This document shows, piece by piece, positions 17,465 through 24,813 of a DNA stretch of 33,980 bases (position 1 is its first letter; each line of letters begins with the position of its first letter). The position numbers and the translations under genes are program-made. The notes beneath the pieces were generated by a model. The model had not been told where the DNA came from, made no database searches, and worked only from the letters and a program-made list of their open reading frames with translations. Location of the stretch: positions 1-33,980 of the forward strand of contig JACCVG010000185.1 of NCBI GenBank assembly GCA_013698335.1, given 5' to 3'. The stretch comes from Thermoleophilaceae bacterium (GTDB lineage: Bacteria; Actinomycetota; Thermoleophilia; Solirubrobacterales; Thermoleophilaceae).

Positions 17465-17921
17465 TCTCGGCGAGCGCCTTCAGCACGAGCGCGTCGTGCT
17501 TCTTGGGCTGGATCTTGGGGAAGACGGCCGCGGCAATGCCGTCTCCATCGATCACGACGGTCGCGCGTGCGGTGCCCATGTAGGTGTTGCCGTACATCGA
17601 CTTCTCGATCCACGTTCCGTAGAGCTCGCAGACTGCGTGGTCCTCATCTGCCAGCAGCGTGAAGTTGAGCGAGTGCTTCTCGTGGAAGTGCTTGACCTTG
17701 GCGACCGGGTCGGGCGAGACACCGATCACGGTCGCGTCGTGCTCGCTGTAGTCGGCGGCGTGATCGCGCACTCCACATGCTTGCGTCGTGCAGCCGGATG
17801 TGTCGGCCTTGGGATAGAAGTAGACGACGACCGGGGTGCCGAGCAACGCCGAGAGGGTTACCGGGCCGCCGTCCTGGTCGGGCAGCGTGAAGTCGGGCGC
17901 GCGCTCGCCGGTCTCGATCAT
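17457..17921 (-). CDS. bcp: Thioredoxin-dependent peroxiredoxin, Bcp type
   Basis: A 154-residue cytosolic thiol peroxidase that reduces H2O2 and organic peroxides with thioredoxin. The active site YFYPKADTSGCTTQAC places the peroxidatic Cys44 and a resolving Cys49 five residues apart, followed by GVRD (Arg52), as in atypical 2-Cys Bcp proteins. Full length for the family. Start ATG 17921 is 8 nt downstream of TAGATT on the minus strand (17930-17935), so a leaderless transcript is likely. It is divergent from the YgjP-like metalloprotease gene, with only 45 nt between start codons, and convergent with the SDR. Confidence 0.96.
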   Translation of the reverse strand: MIETGERAPDFTLPDQDGGPVTLSALLGTPVVVYFYPKADTSGCTTQACGVRDHAADYSEHDATVIGVSPDPVAKVKHFHEKHSLNFTLLADEDHAVCELYGTWIEKSMYGNTYMGTARATVVIDGDGIAAAVFPKIQPKKHDALVLKALAEIR

Positions 17922-17929
17922 CGCCGCCC

Positions 17930-17959
17930 AATCTATGCGACCGGAGGGACCCCTAGGGT
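17930..17959. promoter_or_regulatory. Divergent -10 elements for bcp and the YgjP-like gene
   Basis: On the minus strand TAGATT (17930-17935) lies 8 nt before the bcp ATG. On the plus strand TAGGGT (17954-17959) lies 7 nt before GTG 17967. Both spacings suit leaderless transcription. The -35 regions would overlap the opposite promoter; I see no strong -35 hexamer. Confidence 0.45.
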
Positions 17960-17966
17960 TCTCGAT

Positions 17967-18659
17967 GTGGGGGTGGTCGCCTACACGGTCCGCCGATCCG
18001 ATCGCGCCCGCCGCGCGCGGCTGATCGTCACCGCCGAGGGCGTCGAGCTCGTCGTGCCGCGCCGGATGGCGCTCGCGGAGGCCGCAGAGCTCGTCCGGGA
18101 AAAGCGTGGCTGGCTCGCGTCTCAACGCAGCCGCCTGCGGCGAGCGGCCGCCGAGCATCCTCCTGTACGGGTTGATCACGGGGCCCAGATCCCGTACCTG
18201 GGGGAACATCTGCGGCTGTCGGTACGGGTCGAGCCCGGACGCCGACGGCCGTTCGTGCGCAGGACGGGCGACGCGCTGACGATTTCGGTTGGCTCCCAAG
18301 CCGGCGACGCGGTGCGCGAGACGCTCGAGCGGTGGTTCCGAGAGCGCGCGCGGGTCGAGATCACTGAGCGCCTCGATGCAGCCGCAGCCCGGGCCGGGAC
18401 GTCCTACTCGCGGCTGGCGATCCGCGATCAACGGACACGGTGGGCGAGCTGCTCGGCGAACGGGACGATGAGCTTCAACTGGCGGCTGTTGCTGGCTCCG
18501 GCGGCGGTGCTCGACTACGTCGTCGAGCACGAGGTGGCCCACCTCGAGGTACCCGACCACTCGGCCAGGTTCTGGGCACTCCTCGCCCGTCGGTTGCCGA
18601 GCTACCGCAACGCGCAGCGGTGGCTCCGCGATCACGGCCCGTCCCTGCGGCTCGAGTAG
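17967..18659 (+). CDS. YgjP-like zinc metallopeptidase (DUF45 / M48-like)
   Basis: A 230-residue protein of the YgjP/DUF45 family. The zinc site is visible: HEVAH at 188-192 with a further His198 in PDH, followed by ARFW. Upstream, RDQRTRWASCSANGTMSFNWRLLLAPAAVLDYVV is the strongly conserved family block. The N-terminal half carries VRRSDRARRARLIVTAEG and a WLASQRSRL helix. The function of the family is poorly known; a SprT-like cytosolic protease role has been proposed for relatives. GTG 17967 is preferred because TAGGGT sits 7 nt upstream; GTG 17973 would shorten it by two residues. No signal peptide. Confidence 0.88.
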   Translation: MGVVAYTVRRSDRARRARLIVTAEGVELVVPRRMALAEAAELVREKRGWLASQRSRLRRAAAEHPPVRVDHGAQIPYLGEHLRLSVRVEPGRRRPFVRRTGDALTISVGSQAGDAVRETLERWFRERARVEITERLDAAAARAGTSYSRLAIRDQRTRWASCSANGTMSFNWRLLLAPAAVLDYVVEHEVAHLEVPDHSARFWALLARRLPSYRNAQRWLRDHGPSLRLE

Positions 18660-18709
18660 GTCTCGGCCTTTCCGACTCTCCCACGCACGCTCCCGTGGAA
18701 TCAATCATC

Positions 18710-18715
18710 TAGCGT
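18710..18715 (+). promoter_or_regulatory. Candidate -10 of mscS-like gene
   Basis: TAGCGT lies 8 nt upstream of ATG 18724 in the short gap after the metallopeptidase gene. No Shine-Dalgarno is present, which fits a leaderless mRNA. No convincing -35. Confidence 0.35.
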
Positions 18716-18723
18716 CTGGGCCG

Positions 18724-19614
18724 ATGGCGACCTGGATTCCCGAGACCAAGAGCCACGAGTGGGAGCAAGCCGGACTTTCGGCCCAGCTGGTCCACCGCAA
18801 CGCGGTGCGCGCGCGCTTGGAGCTGCTCGTCCTGGGGCCGCTGATCGCGGGGGTGCTCGTCGTATACAACCTGCGCGAGGAACTCGAGCTGCCCGAGATT
18901 CCTGTCCGGATCGGGGCCGTCCTGCTGCTCGTCCTGCTCGGCTACCGGCTCGCGCGCGACCTCGGGCGGATGATGGGCCCGACGCTGCTGCGCCGCGTCG
19001 AGCCGGGTACGGCTGGCACGCTCGGCTTCCTGATCCGGTTGTCGACGATCGGGATCGCGATCATCGTCGCGCTGAACGTGGCTGGGTTGGATCCCGCAGC
19101 GCTCGCGGTCGGTGGCGCGGTCACCGGTGTCGTGATCGGCCTCGCGGCCCAGCAGACACTCGGCAACGTGTTTGCCGGCACGGTCCTGTTGACCGCCCGC
19201 CCGTTCCGTGTCGGGGAGCGCGTGCGGTTGCTGGGCGGCAACGTTAACGGGCAGATGGAGGCGACGGTCAGTTCGCTCGGGCTGCTCTACACGACGTTCA
19301 TGAGCAAGGGGGAGCGGATCATGATCCCGAACAACATCGTTATGCAGCTTGCGATTCAGCCGCTGCGCGAGCCCTCGGCGATCGACGTCCGCGCGCGGGT
19401 CTCGTCGGGAACCCGACCGACCGACCTCCAGCGGATCCTCGCCGAGCGTGTGACGATCGCGACGCGCGGCGTCCCCCGAATCGATGTCGAGGAGGTCGAC
19501 GGGGATGAGGTAGTTGTACGTGTGACGGCGACCCCCGCAGACGAAGCAGACGGCGCGCAGCTCGCCGACGAGGTCGTCGCTGCCCTCTCCCAGAACGAAG
19601 ACCCGGAGGCCTAG
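18724..19614 (+). CDS. MscS family small-conductance mechanosensitive channel
   Basis: A 296-residue channel protein that opens under membrane tension to release solutes on hypo-osmotic shock. Hydrophobic segments lie at about 31-50, 62-77 and 98-120. The pore helix follows at about 124-155, with the Gly/Ala-rich VGGAVTGVVIGLAAQQTLGNVFAGTVLL pattern of MscS TM3. It then enters the beta domain with RPFRVGERVRL and the IPNN strand (MIPNNIVMQ). The C-terminal alpha/beta vestibule domain is present. Only one or two helices precede the core, as in small MscS proteins. The stop lies inside the presumed ribosome-binding region and ATC start of the following HD gene. Confidence 0.94.
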   Translation: MATWIPETKSHEWEQAGLSAQLVHRNAVRARLELLVLGPLIAGVLVVYNLREELELPEIPVRIGAVLLLVLLGYRLARDLGRMMGPTLLRRVEPGTAGTLGFLIRLSTIGIAIIVALNVAGLDPAALAVGGAVTGVVIGLAAQQTLGNVFAGTVLLTARPFRVGERVRLLGGNVNGQMEATVSSLGLLYTTFMSKGERIMIPNNIVMQLAIQPLREPSAIDVRARVSSGTRPTDLQRILAERVTIATRGVPRIDVEEVDGDEVVVRVTATPADEADGAQLADEVVAALSQNEDPEA

Positions 19615-19615
19615 C

Positions 19616-20458
19616 ATCTCAACATCGGAGACGCCGGCAGTCGGCCCCGAGGGTGGGCCGATCCGCCCGCGCGAGGCAACCGCCGCCGCGCGGATCGGAG
19701 TCCCGGCACGCGGCAACCGCCGGCTCGACGCGCTGCTGGCGGCGGCCAACTCCGACGAGCAACTCAAGGCGTGGTGGCACATGCAGCACGTCAACGCCAA
19801 CCGGCTCGGGATGTCCGACCACTCCTGGGTTCACATCCAGATCGTGAGCAACATCGCCCTGCGCCTGTTCCGCCTGCTCCACCGGCGCGGCATCGAGCCG
19901 GTGATGGTCACCGAGCACCTGATGCGCGCACACGACGCCGAGGTCGTGATCCTCGCCGGGGCCCTGATGCACGACGTCGGCATGTCGATCCATCGCACCG
20001 ACCACGAGGCCTACAGCCTGTTCCTCGCCGCGAGCAAGCTGCCGCAGCTGCTCGAGCAGGTCTACGAGGAGCCCGAGCGCACCGTCGTCGTCGCCGAGGC
20101 GCTGCACGCGATCATCGGCCACCGCCGTCGCGGTGATCCGTTCACGCTCGAGGCTGGCGTGCTGCGGGTCGCCGACGCGCTCGATCTCTCGAAGGGCCGC
20201 TCGAGAGTTCCGTTCGAGCAGGGTCGACTGAACATCCATTCGCTCTCGGCCGCTGCGATCGACGAGGTCAAGATCTCCGCCGGACGCGACAAGGCGGTGC
20301 GGATCGAGATTGCGATGAACAACTCCTCGGGCATCTTCCAGGTCGATGAGTTGCTCGCGACCAAGCTGCGCGGCTCAGGCCTCGAGGACCACGTCGAGGT
20401 GATCGCGCGGATCGACGCCGAGCACGAGAAACGCCTCGTCCCGGTCTTTCGGATCTAG
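19616..20458 (+). CDS. HD-domain phosphohydrolase with apparent ATC start
   Basis: A 280-residue predicted metal-dependent phosphohydrolase if started at ATC 19616; from the first ATG (19781) it would be 225 residues. HD-domain ligands appear as SDHSWVHIQIVSN, GALMHDVGMSIHRTDHE, ALHAIIGHRR and RVADALDL. The segment before 19781 (ANSDEQLKAWWHMQHVNANRLGMSDH) looks like the true domain start, so initiation upstream of 19781 is likely. No in-frame ATG, GTG or TTG exists between the stop at 19523 and 19781. ATC 19616 has GGAGG (19605-19609) at 6-nt spacing. A C-terminal region (IDEVKISAGRDKAVRIEIAMNNSSGIFQVDELL) may form a sensory or dimer domain. Substrate unknown. Confidence 0.8.
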   Translation: MSTSETPAVGPEGGPIRPREATAAARIGVPARGNRRLDALLAAANSDEQLKAWWHMQHVNANRLGMSDHSWVHIQIVSNIALRLFRLLHRRGIEPVMVTEHLMRAHDAEVVILAGALMHDVGMSIHRTDHEAYSLFLAASKLPQLLEQVYEEPERTVVVAEALHAIIGHRRRGDPFTLEAGVLRVADALDLSKGRSRVPFEQGRLNIHSLSAAAIDEVKISAGRDKAVRIEIAMNNSSGIFQVDELLATKLRGSGLEDHVEVIARIDAEHEKRLVPVFRI

Positions 20459-20462
20459 CCCC

Positions 20463-21230
20463 TCAGACGCCCGCGCCGGCCCCGCCGCGGCCCTCACCCG
20501 CAGCGAACCGGCCCGCGCCTTCGACGGCGACCGCAAAGACTTCCATCCCCGCTTCGGCCTCGCGCTCCAGCCCCTCCGCGAAGGTCATGCCGATCCCTTC
20601 GATCGCGGCAGCCCGGTCAGCCAGCATCGTCTCCTGGGGGAAGCGCGCCAGTGCTTCAGCGATCTCCAGAGCCCGGTCGAGGTGCTCTCCGGCCGGCACG
20701 ATCTGGTTGATCAGGCCCATCGCGAGCGCCTCTTCGGCCGCGACCATCCGCCCGGTGAGGATCAGGTCGAGCGCCCGTCCGAGCCCGATGATCCGCGGCA
20801 TCCGTTGTGTCCCTCCGTCGATCAGCGGGACTCCCCACCGGCGCTCGGGAAACCCGACCGTCGAGCCCTCGGCGGCGATCCGCAGGTCGCACCAGAGCGC
20901 GAGCTCGAGCCCGCCCGCCAGACACCACCCGGAGATCGCGGCGATCGTCGGCTTGGAGGGGGTGATGCGGCTGAAGCCGAGCGGACCGCCGGGGTCCGCG
21001 AGACGAGGGCCGAAGGTCTCGATCGCCTTCAGGTCAGCTCCGGCGCAGAAGGCGAGGTCGCCCGAGCCGGTGATCACGAGCACACGTGCTTCATCGTCGG
21101 CCGCGAACCGCTCATAGGCCGCCTTCAGAAGCTCCGCTGTGGGCCCGTCGATTGCATTACGCCGCTCCGGGCGGTTGATCGTGATCAGCGCCGCGGCTCC
21201 GCGGCGTTCGTAGAGGACCTGCTCGCTCAT
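20463..21230 (-). CDS. Enoyl-CoA hydratase/isomerase family protein
   Basis: A 255-residue crotonase-fold protein. The oxyanion-hole segments are FCAGADLKAI and WCLAGGLELALWCDL. Both catalytic glutamates of hydratases are present: Glu109 in GGLEL and Glu129 in GFPER, followed by GVPLIDGGTQRMPRIIG. It probably hydrates a 2-enoyl-CoA in fatty-acid or amino-acid breakdown; chain specificity cannot be read. The C-terminus is Gly/Ala-rich (GAGRFAAGEGRGGAGAGV). It lies 14 nt downstream of a small membrane protein gene on the same strand and ends 4 nt from the convergent HD gene. Confidence 0.93.
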   Translation of the reverse strand: MSEQVLYERRGAAALITINRPERRNAIDGPTAELLKAAYERFAADDEARVLVITGSGDLAFCAGADLKAIETFGPRLADPGGPLGFSRITPSKPTIAAISGWCLAGGLELALWCDLRIAAEGSTVGFPERRWGVPLIDGGTQRMPRIIGLGRALDLILTGRMVAAEEALAMGLINQIVPAGEHLDRALEIAEALARFPQETMLADRAAAIEGIGMTFAEGLEREAEAGMEVFAVAVEGAGRFAAGEGRGGAGAGV

Positions 21231-21244
21231 GCGGGGAGGGGCGG

Positions 21245-21505
21245 CTACCAGCCGACGCGTTGGCGGGCGCCGTGGTCCTCGTGGTGCCGCCTCTCGAGTT
21301 TGTGCTGGATCAGCGACATCACGACGACGAACCCGGCGAAGAAGATGACGACGCCGAGCGAAAAGAAGGTGATCATGCGATCGGTTGTCTCGCCGAGCAG
21401 GCCCTCGCCGTTGTCGTGCTCGACGGCCTGTGCGAACGCGGACGTGGCGGTGGTCGCCAGCCAGAGCGCGGCGAATAGCAGGCTTGTGAGCGTGCGACGG
21501 AACAT
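21245..21505 (-). CDS. Small membrane protein with signal peptide, unknown
   Basis: An 86-residue protein. Residues 1-25 form a signal peptide with a likely AFA|QAV cleavage site. A short exposed segment (VEHDNGEGLLGETTDRM) precedes one TM helix at about 44-67 (ITFFSLGVVIFFAGFVVVMSLIQ), ending in a basic, His/Arg-rich cytoplasmic tail (HKLERRHHEDHGARQR). I know no function. It may be cotranscribed with the enoyl-CoA hydratase gene behind it. TAAAGT on the minus strand (21516-21521) is a possible -10, overlapping the ppa -35. Confidence 0.75.
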   Translation of the reverse strand: MFRRTLTSLLFAALWLATTATSAFAQAVEHDNGEGLLGETTDRMITFFSLGVVIFFAGFVVVMSLIQHKLERRHHEDHGARQRVGW

Positions 21506-21517
21506 TTGCGGGCGGAC

Positions 21518-21546
21518 TTTACCGTTCCGGCGGGCCGCGTTATCCT
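21518..21546 (+). promoter_or_regulatory. Promoter of ppa
   Basis: TTTACC (21518-21523) and TATCCT (21541-21546) are separated by 17 nt, each matching the sigma70 consensus at 4 of 6 positions. The GTG start 21553 is 6 nt after the -10, so the transcript is predicted to be leaderless. This is the clearest complete promoter in the window. Confidence 0.6.
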
Positions 21547-21552
21547 CGCGCC

Positions 21553-22053
21553 GTGTCCGAGGCGCCCCTCACGGTCTACATCGAGATTCCGAAGGGGTCG
21601 CGCAACAAGTACGAGTTCGACCACGACTCGGGCCTGCTGAAGCTCGATCGGTTCCTCTTCTCCTCGGTCGTCTACCCGCTCGACTACGGCTTCATCCCCG
21701 ACACGCTGTCACTCGACAGCGACCCGCTCGACGTGATGGTCTGCGTCTCGGAGCCGACCTTCCCCGGCTGCACGATCGACGTCAATCCGATCGCCCTCTT
21801 CAAGATGGCCGACGACAAGGGGATCGACGACAAGGTCATCTGCGTTCCGATCTCGGATCCGACGTGGAACAAGTTGCAGCGACTCGAAGACCTGCCTCAG
21901 CAGCTGACCAACGAGATCGCACACTTCTTCTCGATCTACAAGGACCTCGAGCGCAAGACGGTGACGGTTGACGGCTGGTACCCACGCGAGGTGGCGTTGC
22001 AGGAGATCGAGGATTCTCGCCGCCGCTGGCGCGAAGCCGGCGACGGCGCCTAA
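21553..22053 (+). CDS. ppa: Inorganic pyrophosphatase
   Basis: Family I soluble pyrophosphatase, 166 aa, which hydrolyses pyrophosphate to phosphate and pulls biosynthetic reactions forward. The signature DSDPLDVMV (Asp55, Asp57, Asp60) and the N-terminal EIPKGSRNKYEFD (Lys19, Tyr20, Glu21) are intact, as are YPLDYGFIPDT and HFFSIYKDLE. The C-terminal helix ends in SRRRWREAGDGA. GTG start with no Shine-Dalgarno. Divergent from the small membrane protein gene and followed by uppP, so pyrophosphate and polyprenyl-pyrophosphate hydrolases are neighbours. Confidence 0.97.
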   Translation: MSEAPLTVYIEIPKGSRNKYEFDHDSGLLKLDRFLFSSVVYPLDYGFIPDTLSLDSDPLDVMVCVSEPTFPGCTIDVNPIALFKMADDKGIDDKVICVPISDPTWNKLQRLEDLPQQLTNEIAHFFSIYKDLERKTVTVDGWYPREVALQEIEDSRRRWREAGDGA

Positions 22054-22061
22054 ATAGTCCG

Positions 22062-22067
22062 TAGTCT
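22062..22067 (+). promoter_or_regulatory. Candidate -10 of uppP
   Basis: TAGTCT lies 8 nt before ATG 22076 in the 22-nt gap after ppa; no Shine-Dalgarno is seen. Consistent with a leaderless internal promoter. Confidence 0.35.
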
Positions 22068-22075
22068 GCGCGCCG

Positions 22076-22900
22076 ATGTCGATTCTCCAGGCGATCGTGC
22101 TCGGCGTGGTCCAGGGGCTGACCGAGTTCCTACCGATCTCGAGCACCGGCCACCTGCGGATCGTGCCCGCCTTCCTCGGCTGGGAGGATCCGGGCGCGGC
22201 GTTCACGGCGATCACTCAGCTCGGAACTATGGCCGCCGTGCTGCTCTACTTCCGCGCCGATCTCTGGCGGATCGCGGTCGCCTGGACCGCGAGCCTGACC
22301 GATCGATCGCGGCGCTCGGAGCTGGACGCGCGACTTGGCTGGTACCTGATTCTCGGCACGATCCCGATCGGTATCCTCGGACTCGCCTTCAAGGACCAGA
22401 TCGAGACCGGCGCGCGGTCGCTCTACGTGATCGGGATCGCCCTAATCGCCCTCGGCCTGTTGCTGTTGCTCGCCGAGCGGGTCGGTAAACGGGAGCGCAA
22501 GATCGAGAGCGTCGGCCTGCGTGACGGGCTGTTGGTCGGCCTGGCGCAGGCGGCAGCCCTGGTGCCGGGGGTCTCGCGCTCGGGTGCCACGATCACCGCA
22601 GGCCTGTTCCTCGGTCTTGAGCGTGCCGACGCGGCCCGGTTCTCGTTCCTGCTCTCGATTCCAGCCGTTGTGCTGAGCGGAGGGTTCGAGATGCTCAGCT
22701 ACTTCGGCGATCGGGGCCTGGGAACCGAGTCGGTCGTTCCGCTGGTCGTAGCGACGGTCTTCGCGTTCATCTCGGGCTTCGCCGCGATCGCCTTCCTGCT
22801 CCGCTTCCTGGCGACCCACTCGACGGCGGTCTTCGTCATCTACAGAGTGGTCCTGGGGACGATCGTGCTGGCGCTCGCGGCGTCGGGCACGATCTCCTAG
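22076..22900 (+). CDS. uppP: Undecaprenyl-diphosphatase UppP (BacA)
   Basis: Integral membrane enzyme that recycles undecaprenyl pyrophosphate to the monophosphate carrier for peptidoglycan and other wall polymers; its activity also confers bacitracin tolerance. The 274 residues contain both signature motifs: QGLTEFLPISSTGHL (Glu17, His26) and PGVSRSGAT at 164-172 with Arg168. About eight hydrophobic segments are present. Full length. No antibiotic-resistance context; this is a housekeeping copy. Confidence 0.97.
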   Translation: MSILQAIVLGVVQGLTEFLPISSTGHLRIVPAFLGWEDPGAAFTAITQLGTMAAVLLYFRADLWRIAVAWTASLTDRSRRSELDARLGWYLILGTIPIGILGLAFKDQIETGARSLYVIGIALIALGLLLLLAERVGKRERKIESVGLRDGLLVGLAQAAALVPGVSRSGATITAGLFLGLERADAARFSFLLSIPAVVLSGGFEMLSYFGDRGLGTESVVPLVVATVFAFISGFAAIAFLLRFLATHSTAVFVIYRVVLGTIVLALAASGTIS

Positions 22901-22903
22901 GTC

Positions 22904-22909
22904 TAACCT
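22904..22909 (+). promoter_or_regulatory. Candidate -10 of the 22917 gene
   Basis: TAACCT lies 7 nt before ATG 22917, immediately after the uppP stop. No Shine-Dalgarno and no clear -35. Confidence 0.35.
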
Positions 22910-22916
22910 GCCTGCG

Positions 22917-23273
22917 ATGCGCACGGCGCTCAACTATCTGATCATCGTCCTCGTCGCGCTCGCGCTGACGCTGATCCCCGGCGGGGACGCCTCGCTCGGC
23001 GTGCTCCTGACACTGCTGACGCTCGCGTTCTTCGCCGGCATCGCGCTGTTCGGCGTGAAGCTCTACCGCGAGAATCAGCTCACGCTCGACGCGCTGACCG
23101 CCGGGCAGCGCACCGTCTTGTACGGCTCGATCGGACTCGCCCTGCTGACGTTCACCGCCACCTCGCGGCTGTTCGGCTTCGGCGGGGTCGGCTTCCTGCT
23201 CTGGTTCGCGCTGCTCGCGATGGCGGCGTTCGGGTTGTACTGGGCCTACACGCAGTCCCGCACCTACGGGTGA
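22917..23273 (+). CDS. Small four-helix membrane protein, unknown
   Basis: A 118-residue protein made almost entirely of membrane helices, at about 5-20, 25-48, 66-84 and 87-110. A short loop with YRENQLTLDALTAGQRTVLYGS lies between helices 2 and 3. No catalytic motif and no recognised family. It is coupled to the downstream acetyltransferase by a 4-nt GTGA overlap. Position after uppP could suggest an envelope role, but nothing in the sequence proves it. Confidence 0.75.
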   Translation: MRTALNYLIIVLVALALTLIPGGDASLGVLLTLLTLAFFAGIALFGVKLYRENQLTLDALTAGQRTVLYGSIGLALLTFTATSRLFGFGGVGFLLWFALLAMAAFGLYWAYTQSRTYG

Positions 23274-23743
23274 GCGGGGTCGCGCGGGTCTGGGTCGCTG
23301 GATCGGCCGAGGCACCCGCGATCGCCGGGCTGCTCGCCGAGTTCCGTGACTGGATGGGACGCTCGGCACCGGGTGATGGCGCGCTGCTCGCCAGCGTCGA
23401 GTTGCTGCTGGCCGACGGAGGCTGCGAGTACATCTTGGCGGCGCCGACGCCGGATGGCGAGGGCGAGGCGATCTGTCAGCTGCGCTACCGCCACGGCGTC
23501 TGGTATTCGGCCCCCGACTGCTGGCTGGAGGATCTCTACGTCCGTCCGACGGCGCGTGGGAGGGGGCTCGGGGGTGCGCTGATCGAGGCAGCGTGCGCGC
23601 GGGCGCGAGCGCGGGGGTGTCGGCGAATCGAGCTCGACACCGATACGGGCAATGTGCCAGCGCTCGGCCTCTACCGGCGGCTCGGCTTCAGCGCCAAAGA
23701 TGCTCAGGGAGAGACGCGGGTGTTGATGCGCCGGGCTCTGTAA
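23270..23743 (+). CDS. GNAT family N-acetyltransferase
   Basis: A 157-residue acetyl-CoA-dependent acetyltransferase. The N-terminus is VARVWVAGSAEAPAIAGLLAEFRDW. The acetyl-CoA loop is WLEDLYVRPTARGRGLGGALIEAACARARARG, fitting the R/Q-x-x-G-x-G/A pattern. The C-terminus has TDTGNVPALGLYRRLGF, the usual final strand and helix. The acceptor is unknown. GTG start overlaps the stop of the small membrane protein by 4 nt. An 8-bp hairpin follows 41 nt after the stop. Confidence 0.92.
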   Translation: MSGVARVWVAGSAEAPAIAGLLAEFRDWMGRSAPGDGALLASVELLLADGGCEYILAAPTPDGEGEAICQLRYRHGVWYSAPDCWLEDLYVRPTARGRGLGGALIEAACARARARGCRRIELDTDTGNVPALGLYRRLGFSAKDAQGETRVLMRRAL

Positions 23744-23784
23744 ACGAGTCGTCGCTCGAAGCGTGCCGTTGTGTAGCGGGGCGG

Positions 23785-23808
23785 CGGCCCCGAGGTGGAC
23801 CGGGGCCG
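23785..23808 (+). terminator. GC hairpin between GNAT and the pilus-like operon
   Basis: CGGCCCCG (23785-23792) pairs perfectly with CGGGGCCG (23801-23808) around an 8-nt loop, between the GNAT stop and ATG 23823. It lacks a T-run, so it may be a weak or factor-assisted terminator, or part of the next gene's leader. Confidence 0.35.
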
Positions 23809-23822
23809 TCACGGTTGCGGGG

Positions 23823-24107
23823 ATGAACCGTCCCATACGTGGAATCGGGTCCGTACGTGTGGCTCTGGTCGCGGCTGGATGTGTGCTGCTCACGGCTGTC
23901 GGGCCCGCCGGCGCCGTCATCCACGAAGACTCCAAGCGCTGGGATTGCCGGACTATGGGCGACCTCGAGTGCGGACCGGGGCTCGCGCGCTACTGCGATC
24001 GAACGGGCATCCGCTATTGCAACACTGCCCGCGCCTGCCGGCGGATCGCAAACCGGCCGCACCCGCTGCCCGGACGCCGGCTGGCATGGTCCTGTGAGAT
24101 CCAGTGA
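23823..24107 (+). CDS. Secreted six-cysteine small protein
   Basis: A 94-residue protein with a signal peptide (about 1-31, GPAGA|VIH cleavage likely). The mature part of about 63 residues is basic and carries six cysteines (42, 50, 58, 66, 72, 91), enough for three disulfides. I do not recognise the family. Cys20 lies inside the hydrophobic core and is a poor lipobox (AAGC), so lipidation is unlikely but not excluded. The frame runs upstream to 23763; ATG 23823 is chosen because it yields a clean signal peptide. The stop overlaps the first TadE-like gene by 4 nt (ATGA), tying it to the pilus-like operon as a possible exported partner or tip component (inference). Confidence 0.72.
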   Translation: MNRPIRGIGSVRVALVAAGCVLLTAVGPAGAVIHEDSKRWDCRTMGDLECGPGLARYCDRTGIRYCNTARACRRIANRPHPLPGRRLAWSCEIQ

Positions 24108-24472
24108 TGAGGATGCGGGCGGCGCGGGGATCTGCAGGTCAGGCGAGTGTCGAGATGGTCGCGGCGCTGCCGTTCGTCATCTTGATCGCGGCGCTCCTGA
24201 TCCAGTGCGCGATCGGCGGGTACGCGCTCTGGGCGTGTGCGAACGCCGCGCGCGTCGCGGCGCGAGCGGCGCTCGTCGGCGGTGACCTTGACCGCGCCGC
24301 GCGGAGCGCGCTTCCCGACGCCTTCGAGAACCATTTGACGGTGAGGGCTGAAGAACAGAGCGTCGAGGTGTCCTTCGAGCTGCCGCTGCTGGTCTCGGCG
24401 GGCTCGCTGCGGGTTCCGATCGAGGTCGGCAGCGGGCTGCCTCTAGCGGCCGGCGTCGGAGCAGCCCCGTGA
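24104..24472 (+). CDS. TadE-like pseudopilin 1
   Basis: A 122-residue protein with the TadE layout: a short basic N-terminus (MRMRAARGS), the GQASVE motif at 12-17 with the conserved glutamate, and one TM helix at about 18-42. A small extracytoplasmic domain with beta character follows (VRAEEQSVEVSFELPLLV). TadE/TadF minor pseudopilins assist Flp pilus assembly. ATG 24104 overlaps the stop of the cysteine-rich gene; ATG 24107 is an equal alternative. Next gene overlaps by 4 nt. No major Flp pilin or prepilin peptidase is in the window. Confidence 0.8.
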   Translation: MMRMRAARGSAGQASVEMVAALPFVILIAALLIQCAIGGYALWACANAARVAARAALVGGDLDRAARSALPDAFENHLTVRAEEQSVEVSFELPLLVSAGSLRVPIEVGSGLPLAAGVGAAP

Positions 24473-24813
24473 CCGCTGCGCGGTCGAGGGGGGCCAGCGG
24501 GCAGGCGAGCATCGAGTTGCTCGGGGCTCTCCCCGCGGTGGCCATGGTCGGGCTGGTCTGCTTTCAATTGCTCGCAGTCGGCCACGCGACGGTTCTGGCC
24601 GGGGCGGCGGCCGAGGCCGGCGCGCTCGCTCTGGCGGGAGGAGCAAGCGCCTCCGAGGCCGCGCTCGCGGCCGTCCCCGGTGCGCGGCGCATAGACCTAC
24701 GCACCGAGGTCGACGGCGGCACGGTACGCGTCGAGCTGCGGCCGAGCTCGCCGATCAGGGCGGTCGGCGATGCGCTCGTCGTGGAGGCACGCGCTTCGGT
24801 ACGGGCGCCGTGA
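24469..24813 (+). CDS. TadE-like pseudopilin 2
   Basis: A 114-residue paralogue-like neighbour. Basic N-terminus (MTAARSRGAS), GQASIE at 11-16, then a TM helix at about 17-43. An Ala/Gly-rich helix follows (AEAGALALAGGASASEAALAAVPG) and a short strand-rich tail (RIDLRTEVDGGTVRVELRP). It resembles TadE/TadF. It overlaps the preceding and following genes by 4 nt each (GTGA), so stoichiometric production with its neighbours is likely. Confidence 0.78.
   Translation: MTAARSRGASGQASIELLGALPAVAMVGLVCFQLLAVGHATVLAGAAAEAGALALAGGASASEAALAAVPGARRIDLRTEVDGGTVRVELRPSSPIRAVGDALVVEARASVRAP

Noticed and set aside
23823-24107. Six-Cys protein as a RiPP precursor or lipoprotein
   Set aside because: It has a Sec-type signal peptide and no nearby RiPP-modifying enzyme; the AAGC sequence is a poor lipobox within the hydrophobic core.
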